A stretch of 21,803 nt of DNA, from assembly GCA_964624645.1 (NCBI GenBank), contig CAZVAD010000035.1, positions 1 to 21,803 of the forward strand, in the 5' to 3' direction. How positions within the stretch are numbered: position 1 is the stretch's first letter; each line of letters starts with the position of its first letter. The translations under genes were made by a program, and so were the position numbers. This DNA comes from Mariniphaga sp964624645 (GTDB taxonomy: Bacteria > Bacteroidota > Bacteroidia > Bacteroidales > Prolixibacteraceae). The notes beneath the pieces were generated by a model, which searched no databases, was not told where the DNA came from, and saw only the letters and a program-made list of their open reading frames with translations. Below are positions 7,430 to 15,052 of this stretch, piece by piece.

Positions 7430-8125
7430 TCAGACAGTATCGGTTTTGGACAAAAAATTAAAATCACTGCCTTTGTTATATTTGAGTACAAAATTAAAAC
7501 GATTCAGGTTCAGGCATAGGTCAAAATCATCTTTTGGCGACCATTCCTGTTTCCCGGGATCAAAAAAACGGCTTCCGGTGCCTTCACGAATGGTTTTTAC
7601 CATTGCAGAAAAATCAGAAGAAACACCGGTTAACTCATTTTTCAGGTATTCTGCGCAAAGCGTATCCTCATCGGCAGGATATTCGCACGCATAACCCATG
7701 CAGACCAGCGATACCAGTTCAGGATTTTGCTTTTTGATGTAGCTGACAATGGCGCCGGCATTTACAAAACTTCCGGTAATGATTTCGGATGCGTGAACAG
7801 CCGCTTCAATTCCCTGAGTGCCCGAGCTTGTCGTATGAATCAGGGTTTTACCGGATAAATCACCGGCACGAAGCAACAGAGCGGGAGAATTCCCAAAATC
7901 GAACCCGGGCGGTTTTTTTTCCTCGCGTTCACCTACAAGAATAAATCCGGGATTTTGCTTTTTCAAACGGTAAGCCGTTTCAATGGATGCCACCGGAATA
8001 ATTCTGGCCACACCTGAATCAAAAGCATAGCAAGCCGTGGAAAAAGCCCGGAAAACATCAATGACAACAGTCAGGCCTTTGGCATTTTTTGCTCCGTCAA
8101 GCAAATGGAGTATCTGAATTTGCAT
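7430..8125 (-). CDS. comB: 2-phosphosulfolactate phosphatase family protein (ComB)
   Basis: Member of the ComB family, whose archaeal founders dephosphorylate 2-phosphosulfolactate to sulfolactate in coenzyme M synthesis. Bacterial homologues are widespread and mostly uncharacterised. Seen in 231 residues: VVIDVFRAFSTACYAFDSG near the N-terminus, GEREEKKPPGFDFGNSP in the middle, and TLIHTTSSGTQGIEAA then GSFVNAGAIVSYI, all in family order with the conserved acidic and GNSP residues present. Length is normal. It is encoded between deoR and the C-S lyase gene, all on one strand. No comA, comC or other coenzyme M gene is in the window, so the product in this organism could be sulfolactate for another use or a different phosphatase reaction. 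Confidence 0.83.
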   Translation of the reverse strand: MQIQILHLLDGAKNAKGLTVVIDVFRAFSTACYAFDSGVARIIPVASIETAYRLKKQNPGFILVGEREEKKPPGFDFGNSPALLLRAGDLSGKTLIHTTSSGTQGIEAAVHASEIITGSFVNAGAIVSYIKKQNPELVSLVCMGYACEYPADEDTLCAEYLKNELTGVSSDFSAMVKTIREGTGSRFFDPGKQEWSPKDDFDLCLNLNRFNFVLKYNKGSDFNFLSKTDTV

Positions 8126-8188
8126 TTTGTATCAATTTTTACAGAAATGGGAAAACGAATCAATGTATCCGAAAAATAACCGGAATTA

Positions 8189-8229
8189 TCCCTGAAAAAT
8201 ATGAAATGCTGATTCTTTTATTTCAGGGA
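8189..8229. repeat. Inverted repeat upstream of comB
   Basis: TCCCTGAAA and TTTCAGGGA are perfect 9-bp inverted arms separated by 23 bases, in the 129-bp gap between deoR and comB. No T run follows on either strand, so an operator or RNA structure is as likely as a terminator. Confidence 0.4.
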
Positions 8230-8254
8230 AACAAGCGATTCCAGACATGGCGAT

Positions 8255-9019
8255 TCACACTATAATCAACTCAATGCCAAGCTCTTCAATTTCGGCAGCA
8301 ATCTTGTCGGAAATACCGGCGTCTGTAATGATTACATCAATCTGATCCAGGTTGCATATCCGGCCAAAGCCACGGCGCCCGAATTTTGTTGAATCGGTCA
8401 GCACAACAATCCGGTGCGCAGCTTCCATCATCTTCTTATTCAGGTTGGCTTCTTCGATATTTGAATTGGTTACCCCGTATTCCACGTCAACGCCGTCAAC
8501 GCCAATAAATAATTTCGAGCAGGTTATATCATTGAGCATCTTTTGAGCAAAATCACCCACTGCCGATGAGGAACTTTTGCGGATCACGCCGCCAAACTGA
8601 ATCACTTCAATATTTTCTTTTGAATTGAGCGTCATTGAAGTTTTCAGGGAGGAGCTCACAACCGTCAATGCCGAAGTTGTTTTCAGTTCCTGAGCAAACG
8701 CATGCACGGTGGAGCCGGCAGCAAGAATAATCGTATCGTTGTCTTCAAGCAGTTTGCAGGCAGCAAGAGCAATTTTTCTCTTTTCGTCGGTTTTCAGTTT
8801 TTCCTTTTCCTGAATATCAATATCGGAGGTGTAGGGATTAACCGGGCTTGCACTGCCATGCGTGCGATACAGTAACTTTTTGCTCTCCAGGTTTTTCAGG
8901 TCTTTCCTGATGGTTACGGGCGTTACGTCCAGCTCTTTTGCCAGTTCAGTTACCCTTACAAATCCGTTTTTTCGGAGCATGCTCAAAATATACTTGTGCC
9001 GTTCTGCAATACTTAACAT
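8255..9019 (-). CDS. DeoR/GlpR family transcriptional regulator
   Basis: DNA-binding repressor-type regulator. Seen in 254 residues: N-terminal DeoR helix-turn-helix (residues about 1-60: RHKYILSMLRKNGFVRVTELA, then VTPVTIRKDLKNLESKKLLYRTHGSA) and a C-terminal sugar-phosphate sensor domain of the DeoRC type (AACKLLEDNDTIILAAGST, FIGVDGVD, VLTDSTKFGRRGF). The family usually answers to phosphorylated sugars or related metabolites and often represses its own gene. Upstream there is a perfect inverted repeat laid over a predicted promoter, fitting autoregulation. Downstream genes on the same strand are comB and the C-S lyase, which are candidate targets but separated by 129 bp. The effector cannot be predicted. 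Confidence 0.9.
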   Translation of the reverse strand: MLSIAERHKYILSMLRKNGFVRVTELAKELDVTPVTIRKDLKNLESKKLLYRTHGSASPVNPYTSDIDIQEKEKLKTDEKRKIALAACKLLEDNDTIILAAGSTVHAFAQELKTTSALTVVSSSLKTSMTLNSKENIEVIQFGGVIRKSSSSAVGDFAQKMLNDITCSKLFIGVDGVDVEYGVTNSNIEEANLNKKMMEAAHRIVVLTDSTKFGRRGFGRICNLDQIDVIITDAGISDKIAAEIEELGIELIIV

Positions 9020-9076
9020 GATTTTTATTTTAAACTGTGAGTGTGAATGATTTGCTTTTCAACATTTATAAAAACA

Positions 9077-9084
9077 CAAAGTTA
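9077..9084 (-). promoter_or_regulatory. Predicted deoR promoter -7 element
   Basis: The minus strand reads TAACTTTG, a perfect TAnnTTTG, with TTAG (three of four matches to TTTG) 20 bp upstream. The start site would lie about 54 nt before the deoR ATG. The element overlaps the left arm of the inverted repeat at 9081-9116. Confidence 0.5.
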
Positions 9085-9116
9085 CAATTTTTGTATTCAG
9101 AAAGCTAAATTGTAAC
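9081..9116. promoter_or_regulatory. Candidate operator: perfect 10-bp inverted repeat
   Basis: GTTACAATTT (9081-9090) and AAATTGTAAC (9107-9116) are exact reverse complements with a 16-bp spacer. The left arm covers part of the predicted deoR -7 element and the spacer plus right arm cover the -35 to -10 region, where a bound repressor would block polymerase. The most economical guess is DeoR autorepression. Confidence 0.5.
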
Positions 9117-9254
9117 ACAAAAAGAAAGTAATTGAAAGCTTTCGGTATTTTTCAGGGCAAACCGGAAAATCATTTGTGGTGACTCAATTATTGCAGTATT
9201 TGTTTGCGGAATACTTGATTCCAAAATGGAATAATCCGGCAAAAAAGCATCGTG

Positions 9255-10313
9255 TCACTTTTTCACCAGCTTTGTTGAGACGGGCAGATGATCGGAATGT
9301 TTGAAATCATGGGTGATAAAATCAAAAGATGCGAAAAAGGGGCTGTGAAAAATATAGTCGATGCGCAAGGGGGGCAGTTTGTTTTCATAAGTCTGCCCTG
9401 TTCCTTTGCCGGAACAAACAAAGGCGTCTTTCAGCCCTTTTTTGAGTTGCTGATAGGCAAACGATGCCGGAACTTCGTTCAGGTCGCCGCAAACAATCAC
9501 AGGATAAGATGTTTCCTCAATGGTTTTTCTGATGATTTCCACCTGCCCCGAGCGCATCAAAAATCCTTTTTTAAGCTTTGAACCCAGCTCTCTGGCCTCT
9601 TTCAGGTCTTCTTCTGTGGAAACACCCGTGTCGATTATCGGATAATCCGCCGGATCAATCCCGTAGGAATGCAGGTGAACATTGAAAACGCGGACGGTGT
9701 CGGTGCCAATCAGCAAGTCGGTGTAAATCGTGATGTTTCGCGAATTTTCAAAACGAATTTCACGCATATTCACAATGGGATAGCGCGAAAGGGTTACCGA
9801 GCCGAAAGTGCTGCTGGAACGGGCATACTGATAATGATTGATAAAATCAAACTCTTCAACAGTCTTGGGCAGGTTAAAAATGGTATTTTTCCTTAACCTG
9901 ACTTCCTGAAGACAAACGATATCCGGCTTTTGCTCTTTCAAAAAATTGGAAATCTCAACCGCAGTCTCCTTTTCCGAAAGTTTTCCTGTTCCCCTGAAAT
10001 GATGAACATTGTAGGACAAAATTTTAATCCCTTCCTCTTCTGTTGATTTTCCTTTCAGCTGATAATATCTTGAAACAAAATTCCATCCTGCCAGAATTGT
10101 GATGAGTGAAATCAAAGCATATCGCGGCTTAAAGATTAACCAGAAAATTAAAAATAGCACATTTGCCAACAGAATAAACGGATAAGCTAACCCGAAAAAA
10201 GAAAAAATCCACATTTTCTCAGGAGAAAAATATCCTGACATATAGGCAATTACCAACGACAATGCCGCCAGCAAATTAAAACATACCAAAATGAATTTTA
10301 TCAGTTTTCTCAC
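9255..10313 (-). CDS. Membrane-anchored endonuclease/exonuclease/phosphatase family protein
   Basis: The N-terminal ~90 residues hold about three hydrophobic segments (ILVCFNLLAALSLVIAYM, FGLAYPFILLANVLFLIFWL, and a shorter one ending before residue 90). They are followed by an EEP-fold hydrolase domain: ILSYNVHHFRG, DIVCLQEV, FNVHLHS, VIVCGDLNEVP, RIDYIFHS and the closing HSDHLPV. These include the usual catalytic Asn, Glu, Asp/Asn and His of the DNase I/sphingomyelinase superfamily. The domain probably lies outside the cytoplasmic membrane. Substrate is unknown: phosphodiester, phospholipid or sugar-phosphate are all possible for this architecture, which is common in Bacteroidota. Start is GTG at 10313; no upstream in-frame ATG is available. 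It is on the same strand as prmC, 67 bp downstream of it. Confidence 0.87.
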   Translation of the reverse strand: MRKLIKFILVCFNLLAALSLVIAYMSGYFSPEKMWIFSFFGLAYPFILLANVLFLIFWLIFKPRYALISLITILAGWNFVSRYYQLKGKSTEEEGIKILSYNVHHFRGTGKLSEKETAVEISNFLKEQKPDIVCLQEVRLRKNTIFNLPKTVEEFDFINHYQYARSSSTFGSVTLSRYPIVNMREIRFENSRNITIYTDLLIGTDTVRVFNVHLHSYGIDPADYPIIDTGVSTEEDLKEARELGSKLKKGFLMRSGQVEIIRKTIEETSYPVIVCGDLNEVPASFAYQQLKKGLKDAFVCSGKGTGQTYENKLPPLRIDYIFHSPFFASFDFITHDFKHSDHLPVSTKLVKK

Positions 10314-10380
10314 GTTTTCGTTTTTCTGTGATGTAAAATTGAGAAAGTTTTTGAGAAATTCAGATGTTTCGGGGAAAAAA

Positions 10381-11220
10381 TCATTTGCGGCAACGCACCA
10401 TCCGCTGTTTCCCTGATAAATCCTTTTTCAGTTCAACTTCACAAAAACTTGAATTTTCCAGCAACTCCACCGTTTCATCGGCTAAGTTTTCATTGATTTC
10501 GAAAAAAATCAAGCCATTTTCATTCAGCTGGCGTTGAGCAAAACCTGCAATCCGGCGGTAGAACAGCAATGGGTCGGAATCGGGGACAAACAGCGCTTTT
10601 GCAGGTTCATAATTGAGCACATTGGGCTGCATTTCAGCTTTTTCGGACTCCCTCACATAAGGAGGATTGCTCACAATCACATCAAAATTTCCCCAAACAT
10701 AATCTTCCCATTTTAAAATATCCGCCTGAAAAAAAATGACCTGCAAATTATTCATTGCCGCATTTTCTTTTGCTGTTTCAAGTATTTCCTCCGAAAAATC
10801 CAGTGCAGAAATCACTGCATCAGGGAATTGTCTTTTCAATACCAGTGCAATGCACCCGCTGCCGGTACCAATATCAAGCAAAGAAAATGAGCGGGGAAGT
10901 CCGGACTCCGCAATCCACAAAACCAGCTCTTCAGTTTCCGGACGCGGGATCAGCACTGACGGTGTAACTTTCAGTTTTAAATCCAGAAATCCGGTTTCTC
11001 CCAGAATATACTGCACCGGCTCCATTTTTTTTAGCCGTTGAACAATTTCAGCAATAAGCTTAACAGACTGTGAATCTAAAATTTCGTCCTTTTTGAGAAT
11101 CATTGCAGTATAATCCATTCCGCAGGTGTGTTCGAGGATTAATCGCACAAATGACTTTATCTCATTTTCAGGATACAAACCGCTTAATTCTTGTCTGATA
11201 TATTGAATAGTCGCCTTCAT
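10381..11220 (-). CDS. prmC: Release factor glutamine N5-methyltransferase
   Basis: SAM-dependent methyltransferase that methylates the GGQ glutamine of peptide-chain release factors RF1/RF2, increasing termination efficiency. Seen in about 279 residues: an N-terminal helical domain, PVQYILGETGFLDLKLKVTPSVLIPRPETE (family linker), the SAM-binding motif LLDIGTGSGCIALVL, and the catalytic NPPY motif in DVIVSNPPYV. Start is ATG 11220, which matches the family N-terminus. A TTG at 11262 would run through the divergent ribD promoter region. Only 41 bp separate it from ribD, so the two divergent promoters must overlap; TATCTTTA on the minus strand (11247-11240) is a weak candidate -7 element for prmC. 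Confidence 0.93.
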   Translation of the reverse strand: MKATIQYIRQELSGLYPENEIKSFVRLILEHTCGMDYTAMILKKDEILDSQSVKLIAEIVQRLKKMEPVQYILGETGFLDLKLKVTPSVLIPRPETEELVLWIAESGLPRSFSLLDIGTGSGCIALVLKRQFPDAVISALDFSEEILETAKENAAMNNLQVIFFQADILKWEDYVWGNFDVIVSNPPYVRESEKAEMQPNVLNYEPAKALFVPDSDPLLFYRRIAGFAQRQLNENGLIFFEINENLADETVELLENSSFCEVELKKDLSGKQRMVRCRK

Positions 11221-11233
11221 TATGCTATTTTTG
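11202..11233 (+). promoter_or_regulatory. Predicted ribD promoter
   Basis: ATTG (11202-11205), 20 bp, then TATTTTTG (11226-11233), a perfect TAnnTTTG. The start site would be about 25 nt before the ribD ATG. The -33 part lies within the first codons of the divergent prmC. Confidence 0.5.
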
Positions 11234-11261
11234 ACCGTGTAAAGATACTTTTTCCCTTGCA

Positions 11262-12308
11262 ATGGAGATTGAAAAAAAATATATGCAGCGGTGTATTGAG
11301 TTGGCGCGCCTTGGCGCCGGCAGTGTATCCCCCAATCCGATGGTGGGTTGTGTCATTGTTCATAAGGGAAAAATAATCGGCGAAGGTTTTCACGGAAAAT
11401 ATGGCGGCGCCCATGCTGAGGTGAATGCGGTGAAATCAGTTGCAGACCCAGCGCTTCTGAAAGAAAGTACGCTTTACGTATCGCTGGAGCCGTGTGCTCA
11501 CCACGGACGCACGCCGCCATGTGCCGACCTGATTATTACAAACCGGATTCCGCGGGTTGTCGTCGGCGCTGCCGACCCGTCGCCCGAAGTAGCGGGCAAG
11601 GGCATCCGAAAATTAAAAAAGGCCGGGATTGAAGTTGAATCCGGCGTGCTCGGACAGGAGTGCAGCGAGCTGAACAAGCGTTTTTTTACATTCCATGAGA
11701 AGAAAAGGCCCTATGTCATTTTGAAATGGGCGCAAACGGCTGACGGATTTATTGATATAAAACGGGAAGTTCAAAATTATGGCGAACCTACCTGGATAAC
11801 CGGCGAACTGGCATTGCGACTGGTGCATAAAATCCGCGCGGAAGAGGATGCAATCCTTGTGGGAACCAATACCGCGCTGAAAGATAATCCGGCGCTTTCC
11901 GTAAGAAACTGGGCAGGTGAACAGCCTTTGAGAATAGTAATTGATAAAAAACTGAAATTGCCTGAAAATCTGAATTTCTTTGACAAAACGCAAAAAACGC
12001 TGATTTTCAATGCGTTTAAAACCGAAAAAGATAATCTGACCGAATGGGTTGCTCTTAATTTTTCAAAGGATATTGTTCCGCAAATCCTTTCGGAATTGTA
12101 TAACCGGAAAATTCTTTCGCTCATTGTGGAAGGCGGAAAGCAACTTTTGGAAAGCTTCATAACCGGCGGATACTGGGATGAAGCCCATATTTTTACCGGA
12201 AACAAATTCTTTTTCAGAGGCGTTGAAGCGCCGCAAGTTCAGGGAATTCAAACCGGGTATGAACCGTTGGACGCTGACCGGCTCTTTATTTTCAGGAATC
12301 AGCCTTAA
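11262..12308 (+). CDS. ribD: Bifunctional riboflavin deaminase-reductase
   Basis: Cytosolic enzyme for two steps of riboflavin synthesis: deamination of diaminohydroxyphosphoribosylaminopyrimidine and then reduction of the ribosyl side chain with NADPH. Seen in 348 residues: N-terminal zinc deaminase domain with HAEVNAV (His51, Glu53) and EPCAHHGRTPPC (Cys78, Cys87), then a C-terminal reductase domain beginning near YVILKWAQTADGFI and containing LVGTNTALKDNPALSVR and IVEGGKQLLESF. Both domains are complete. No other rib gene is in the window. A perfect -7 promoter element precedes it, and its stop codon shares a TTAA with the stop of the convergent lipoprotein gene. Confidence 0.96.
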   Translation: MEIEKKYMQRCIELARLGAGSVSPNPMVGCVIVHKGKIIGEGFHGKYGGAHAEVNAVKSVADPALLKESTLYVSLEPCAHHGRTPPCADLIITNRIPRVVVGAADPSPEVAGKGIRKLKKAGIEVESGVLGQECSELNKRFFTFHEKKRPYVILKWAQTADGFIDIKREVQNYGEPTWITGELALRLVHKIRAEEDAILVGTNTALKDNPALSVRNWAGEQPLRIVIDKKLKLPENLNFFDKTQKTLIFNAFKTEKDNLTEWVALNFSKDIVPQILSELYNRKILSLIVEGGKQLLESFITGGYWDEAHIFTGNKFFFRGVEAPQVQGIQTGYEPLDADRLFIFRNQP

Positions 12309-12721
12309 AAAACAATGCTCCGGGGCCCGTTGGGCATGATTTCAATCTTCAAGACCCGCTCAACATACAGGAAATAGTAAAACAGTTTATGATTTAATTC
12401 AAAGCCGTAATCTACGTGAGGTTCATAGCCTACTATCGGCTCAAAAAACGATCTTTTCCCGGGTTGGATGGCATTGTAGTTCCACGCCGAAACATACTGC
12501 CGGTTCCAGTTTTCATAATACGACTGAGAGCGGTATTTAGCGGGTGAATTCTGTAGTGCATACCATGACTCAAATCTGGCATCAAAAACAATCAGCTCAT
12601 ATTCAGTGGAATCCACCTGTTCAACTTCCTGTTTATTGGGCTCAATCTGCACAATTCCCTTTTGCGTTGAGCAGGCGATTATCAATAAAATAGCTGTGAA
12701 AAAATAAAATATCTGTTTCAT
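12305..12721 (-). CDS. DUF6146-like lipoprotein
   Basis: Predicted lipoprotein of unknown function. Residues 1-17 form a lipoprotein signal peptide with lipobox LIIACS, so Cys17 would be lipidated. The mature part carries a set of aromatic-rich motifs (ESWYALQNSPAKYRSQSYYE, NRQYVSAWNYNAIQP, HVDYGFELNHKLFYYFLYVE) that match what I recall of DUF6146, a Bacteroidota-restricted family of about 130-150 residues. Likely located at the inner leaflet of the outer membrane or the periplasmic face. It converges on ribD and the two stop codons overlap by four bases. No function is assigned. Confidence 0.78.
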   Translation of the reverse strand: MKQIFYFFTAILLIIACSTQKGIVQIEPNKQEVEQVDSTEYELIVFDARFESWYALQNSPAKYRSQSYYENWNRQYVSAWNYNAIQPGKRSFFEPIVGYEPHVDYGFELNHKLFYYFLYVERVLKIEIMPNGPRSIVF

Positions 12722-12766
12722 AATTTTTTTACAATGATATGTTTACTCGCAATTTTAAAACTGTAT

Positions 12767-13129
12767 TTAATACATCTTTTTTAAGAAACGCCATTCTTTA
12801 TTTTCAAATATCATCCTGCTTATTGCTTTTAATCTTATTTTCGAGGACTCTCTGAATTCGATAGCTAAAATCATATCTAAACTATAAAAAGTCACCTTAT
12901 AATTTTTGCCATCTGAAGCAGTTGTTAAGGAATCCTTAACAACTGACTCTGCATCTAATTCACTATCATGCAATATATTAGATACATGCATACTAATATT
13001 GGAAACAGAGGTGCCAAAAAGTTCTGCAAGTTGCTGTTGGTTGAGCCAAACCGAACCATCCCGCACAAAAAGTGAGACCGAGGCTTTACCATCTGCACTA
13101 TTATAAATTATGATATTATTTCCCTTCAT
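12767..13129 (-). pseudogene. Truncated RhuM-like gene
   Basis: The first 90 or so residues match the N-terminal part of RhuM family proteins, which are found in genomic islands and near type I restriction genes and whose role is unknown. Seen: IIIYNSADGKASVSLFVRDG, VWLNQQQLAELFGTSVSNIS (a helix-turn-helix-like stretch), and SDGKNYKVTFYSLDMILAI. The usual continuation, a GYRV...FR.WAT-type block and some 200 further residues, is missing. After LAI the frame reads EFRESSKIRLKA and stops at about 120 residues against roughly 330 expected. I therefore call it a remnant. ATG 13129 is the preferred start; GTG 13141 is possible. The DNA is much more AT-rich than its neighbours, suggesting transfer. 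Confidence 0.65.
12919..12945. repeat. 27-bp palindrome in the RhuM remnant
   Basis: CAGTTGTTAAGGA and TCCTTAACAACTG are perfect 13-bp inverted arms around a single A. No T run follows on either strand and there is no loop, so it is not a normal terminator. A protein-binding site or cruciform-prone site is possible. Confidence 0.6.
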
Positions 13130-13271
13130 CCCTTTCTTCACTTTTAAATAAATATTCTAATTTTGAAACTATTCTTAAAGCTTCGTTAATTTCTTTAATA
13201 TTACTTCCTTACGGATGTAAATTTATATCTGCCTTCTCGGCATTTCGTAAACCCAAATATTTGTGAATATT
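13116..13271 (-). pseudogene. Possible 3' scrap of a gene upstream of the RhuM remnant
   Basis: One minus-strand frame is open apart from a single TAA (13209-13211). After that stop it reads IKEINEALRIVSKLEYLFKS (within 13140-13199) and ends at TAA 13118-13116, overlapping the RhuM ATG by 14 bases. Before the stop it reads KYLGLRNAEKADINLHP. The stop/start overlap is what a coupled upstream gene would leave. No start codon or family is recognisable; a C-terminal helix of a restriction specificity subunit is a guess only. It may also be chance in AT-rich DNA. Confidence 0.25.
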
Positions 13272-13435
13272 TCATTTTTACTCACAAACAGTTCTTTTAT
13301 GGCAACTAAGCCAAAAAACAAATAAGATTTCCCCCGATAAGTTTTGCTGCCAATTTACTTTTTATACGAAATTAATCCCAAAATTGTTTTTAACCTGATT
13401 TTTTATGTAATTTAACACGATAAAACAAAATTCTT
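13272..13435. other. AT-rich intergenic stretch before cardiolipin synthase
   Basis: No reading frame, RNA gene or clear promoter is seen in these 164 bases. Together with 12722-13271 it makes up a region of about 700 bp that is visibly richer in A and T than the flanking genes. Confidence 0.5.
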
Positions 13436-14887
13436 ATGCTTCCGGGTTTTGATTTTTGGACTATTTTTTCATTAATCTTTCTGGTTACGGCAATTCCGGT
13501 GGCCATCATGATTATTTTGGAAAAACGTTCCCCTTTCAAAACTGCTGCCTGGGTGCTGGCTTTGGTTCTCCTTCCGGTTTTTGGTGTGATTTTTTATCTT
13601 CTATTCGGGCAGGAATACCGCAAAAAAAAGCTTTTTTCACGCAAAGGCATAAAAAGCCTGAACCAGTACCGGAAACTGTCCATTACCCAATTGCGCCAAT
13701 TTGAGCATGTTTTTCAGAATCTCCCGCCCGCAATCAGGGAAAAAGAGAGCATTATCAGGCTTTTGCTTAAAAACTCAAGCGCTTTGCTTACTTCAGGCAA
13801 CCGTCTGAAAATTCTGAATGACGGCGAAGAAACTTTCCGTTCCATTTTTAAGGCTATTGAAAATGCAAAGCACCACATTCATCTGGAATATTATATCATT
13901 GAAGAGGATAAAATCGGAAACCGGCTGAAAGAACTGCTTATCAAGAAAAGTCAGGAGGGCGTGGAAGTGCGCGTCATCATTGACGATGTGGGCAGTTGGA
14001 GCCTCAGTAAGAAATTCATGCGTGAACTCCGCACAAACGGCGTGGAAATCTATCCGTTTATGGAAGTACGTTTTCCGCGGTTGACTTCGCGGGTGAACTA
14101 CCGGAATCACAGAAAGATTGTGGTTGTTGATGGGAAAATCGGCTTTTTGGGCGGAATCAACTTTGCTGACCGCTATCTGGAAGGCATCAAAAAAATTGGC
14201 CCGTGGAGGGATACGCACCTCCGGATTGAAGGCGATGCCGTGAAGTGCCTGCAAATTGTATTTTCCGCTGACTGGTATATCGTTATCCATGAGAACCTTA
14301 CCGGGGATCGCTATTTTCCAATCCTTCCGGCAAGACCGGGTATTCCGGTGCAGATTTCATCCAGTGGGCCGGATTCTGACTGGGACAGTATCGGGCAGGC
14401 ATTTTTTTCCATTATTTCGGGCGCAAAAAACAAAGTTTATATTGTTACCCCCTACCTGATGCCACCCAGAGAAATGGTTTATGCGCTAAAAACGGCAGCA
14501 ATGCGCAATGTGGATGTCCGTATTCTGATTCCGAAAAAGTCAGATTCCAGAATTCCGAAATGGAGTTCTTTCTCTTATGTGGAGGAATTACTGGAAGCAG
14601 GCGTGAGAGTTTATTTATACCAGGCAGGGTTCGTTCACAGCAAATACATCGTTGCGGACAATGTGCTCTCCAGCGTGGGAACAAGTAATTTTGATTTTCG
14701 CAGCCTGGAAACCAATTTTGAAGTGAATGCCTTTATTTATGGTGAAGCGTTTGCCACCCAACTGGAAAGAAAGTTCAAAGCCGATCTGCAAAAAAGCATG
14801 GAGGTGCGAATGCCAGCGTGGGGGCAGCGAAAATGGCATCATAAAGTGCGGGAATCGCTTGCACATCTGGTGAGTCCTCTGCTTTGA
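13436..14887 (+). CDS. cls: Cardiolipin synthase
   Basis: Membrane-bound phospholipase D superfamily enzyme that joins two phosphatidylglycerol molecules to cardiolipin. Seen in 483 residues: two N-terminal membrane segments (about 8-27 and 37-57), then two HKD catalytic motifs, HRKIVVVDGKIGFLGG (His225, Lys227, Asp232) and HSKYIVADNVLSSVGTSNFD (His401, Lys403, Asp408). Length is the usual 480 or so for ClsA-type enzymes and both active-site halves are intact. It stands alone, after the AT-rich island and convergent with dapL. No consensus promoter is evident upstream. Confidence 0.95.
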   Translation: MLPGFDFWTIFSLIFLVTAIPVAIMIILEKRSPFKTAAWVLALVLLPVFGVIFYLLFGQEYRKKKLFSRKGIKSLNQYRKLSITQLRQFEHVFQNLPPAIREKESIIRLLLKNSSALLTSGNRLKILNDGEETFRSIFKAIENAKHHIHLEYYIIEEDKIGNRLKELLIKKSQEGVEVRVIIDDVGSWSLSKKFMRELRTNGVEIYPFMEVRFPRLTSRVNYRNHRKIVVVDGKIGFLGGINFADRYLEGIKKIGPWRDTHLRIEGDAVKCLQIVFSADWYIVIHENLTGDRYFPILPARPGIPVQISSSGPDSDWDSIGQAFFSIISGAKNKVYIVTPYLMPPREMVYALKTAAMRNVDVRILIPKKSDSRIPKWSSFSYVEELLEAGVRVYLYQAGFVHSKYIVADNVLSSVGTSNFDFRSLETNFEVNAFIYGEAFATQLERKFKADLQKSMEVRMPAWGQRKWHHKVRESLAHLVSPLL

Positions 14888-15052
14888 ACAATCCCGGCAA
14901 GCTGTTTTGATACCGGTCTGTTCTTCCGAAAACCTCAGCTCGCTGATTCTAAGCTATCTGAACAAATCATCCGATGAATGACTATCTATACCAGTAATTT
15001 CACCAGATGACTGTCCGTCTCAAACTGCGGGCCTGCACGATAAGAAAAACTA

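Noticed and set aside
9134..9143. GAAAGCTTTC palindrome
   Set aside because: Ten-base palindromes are expected by chance at this length and it has no promoter nearby.
9218..9232. ATTCCA-AAA-TGGAAT hairpin after the EEP gene
   Set aside because: Six-base stem without a U run on the minus strand, not good enough for a terminator.
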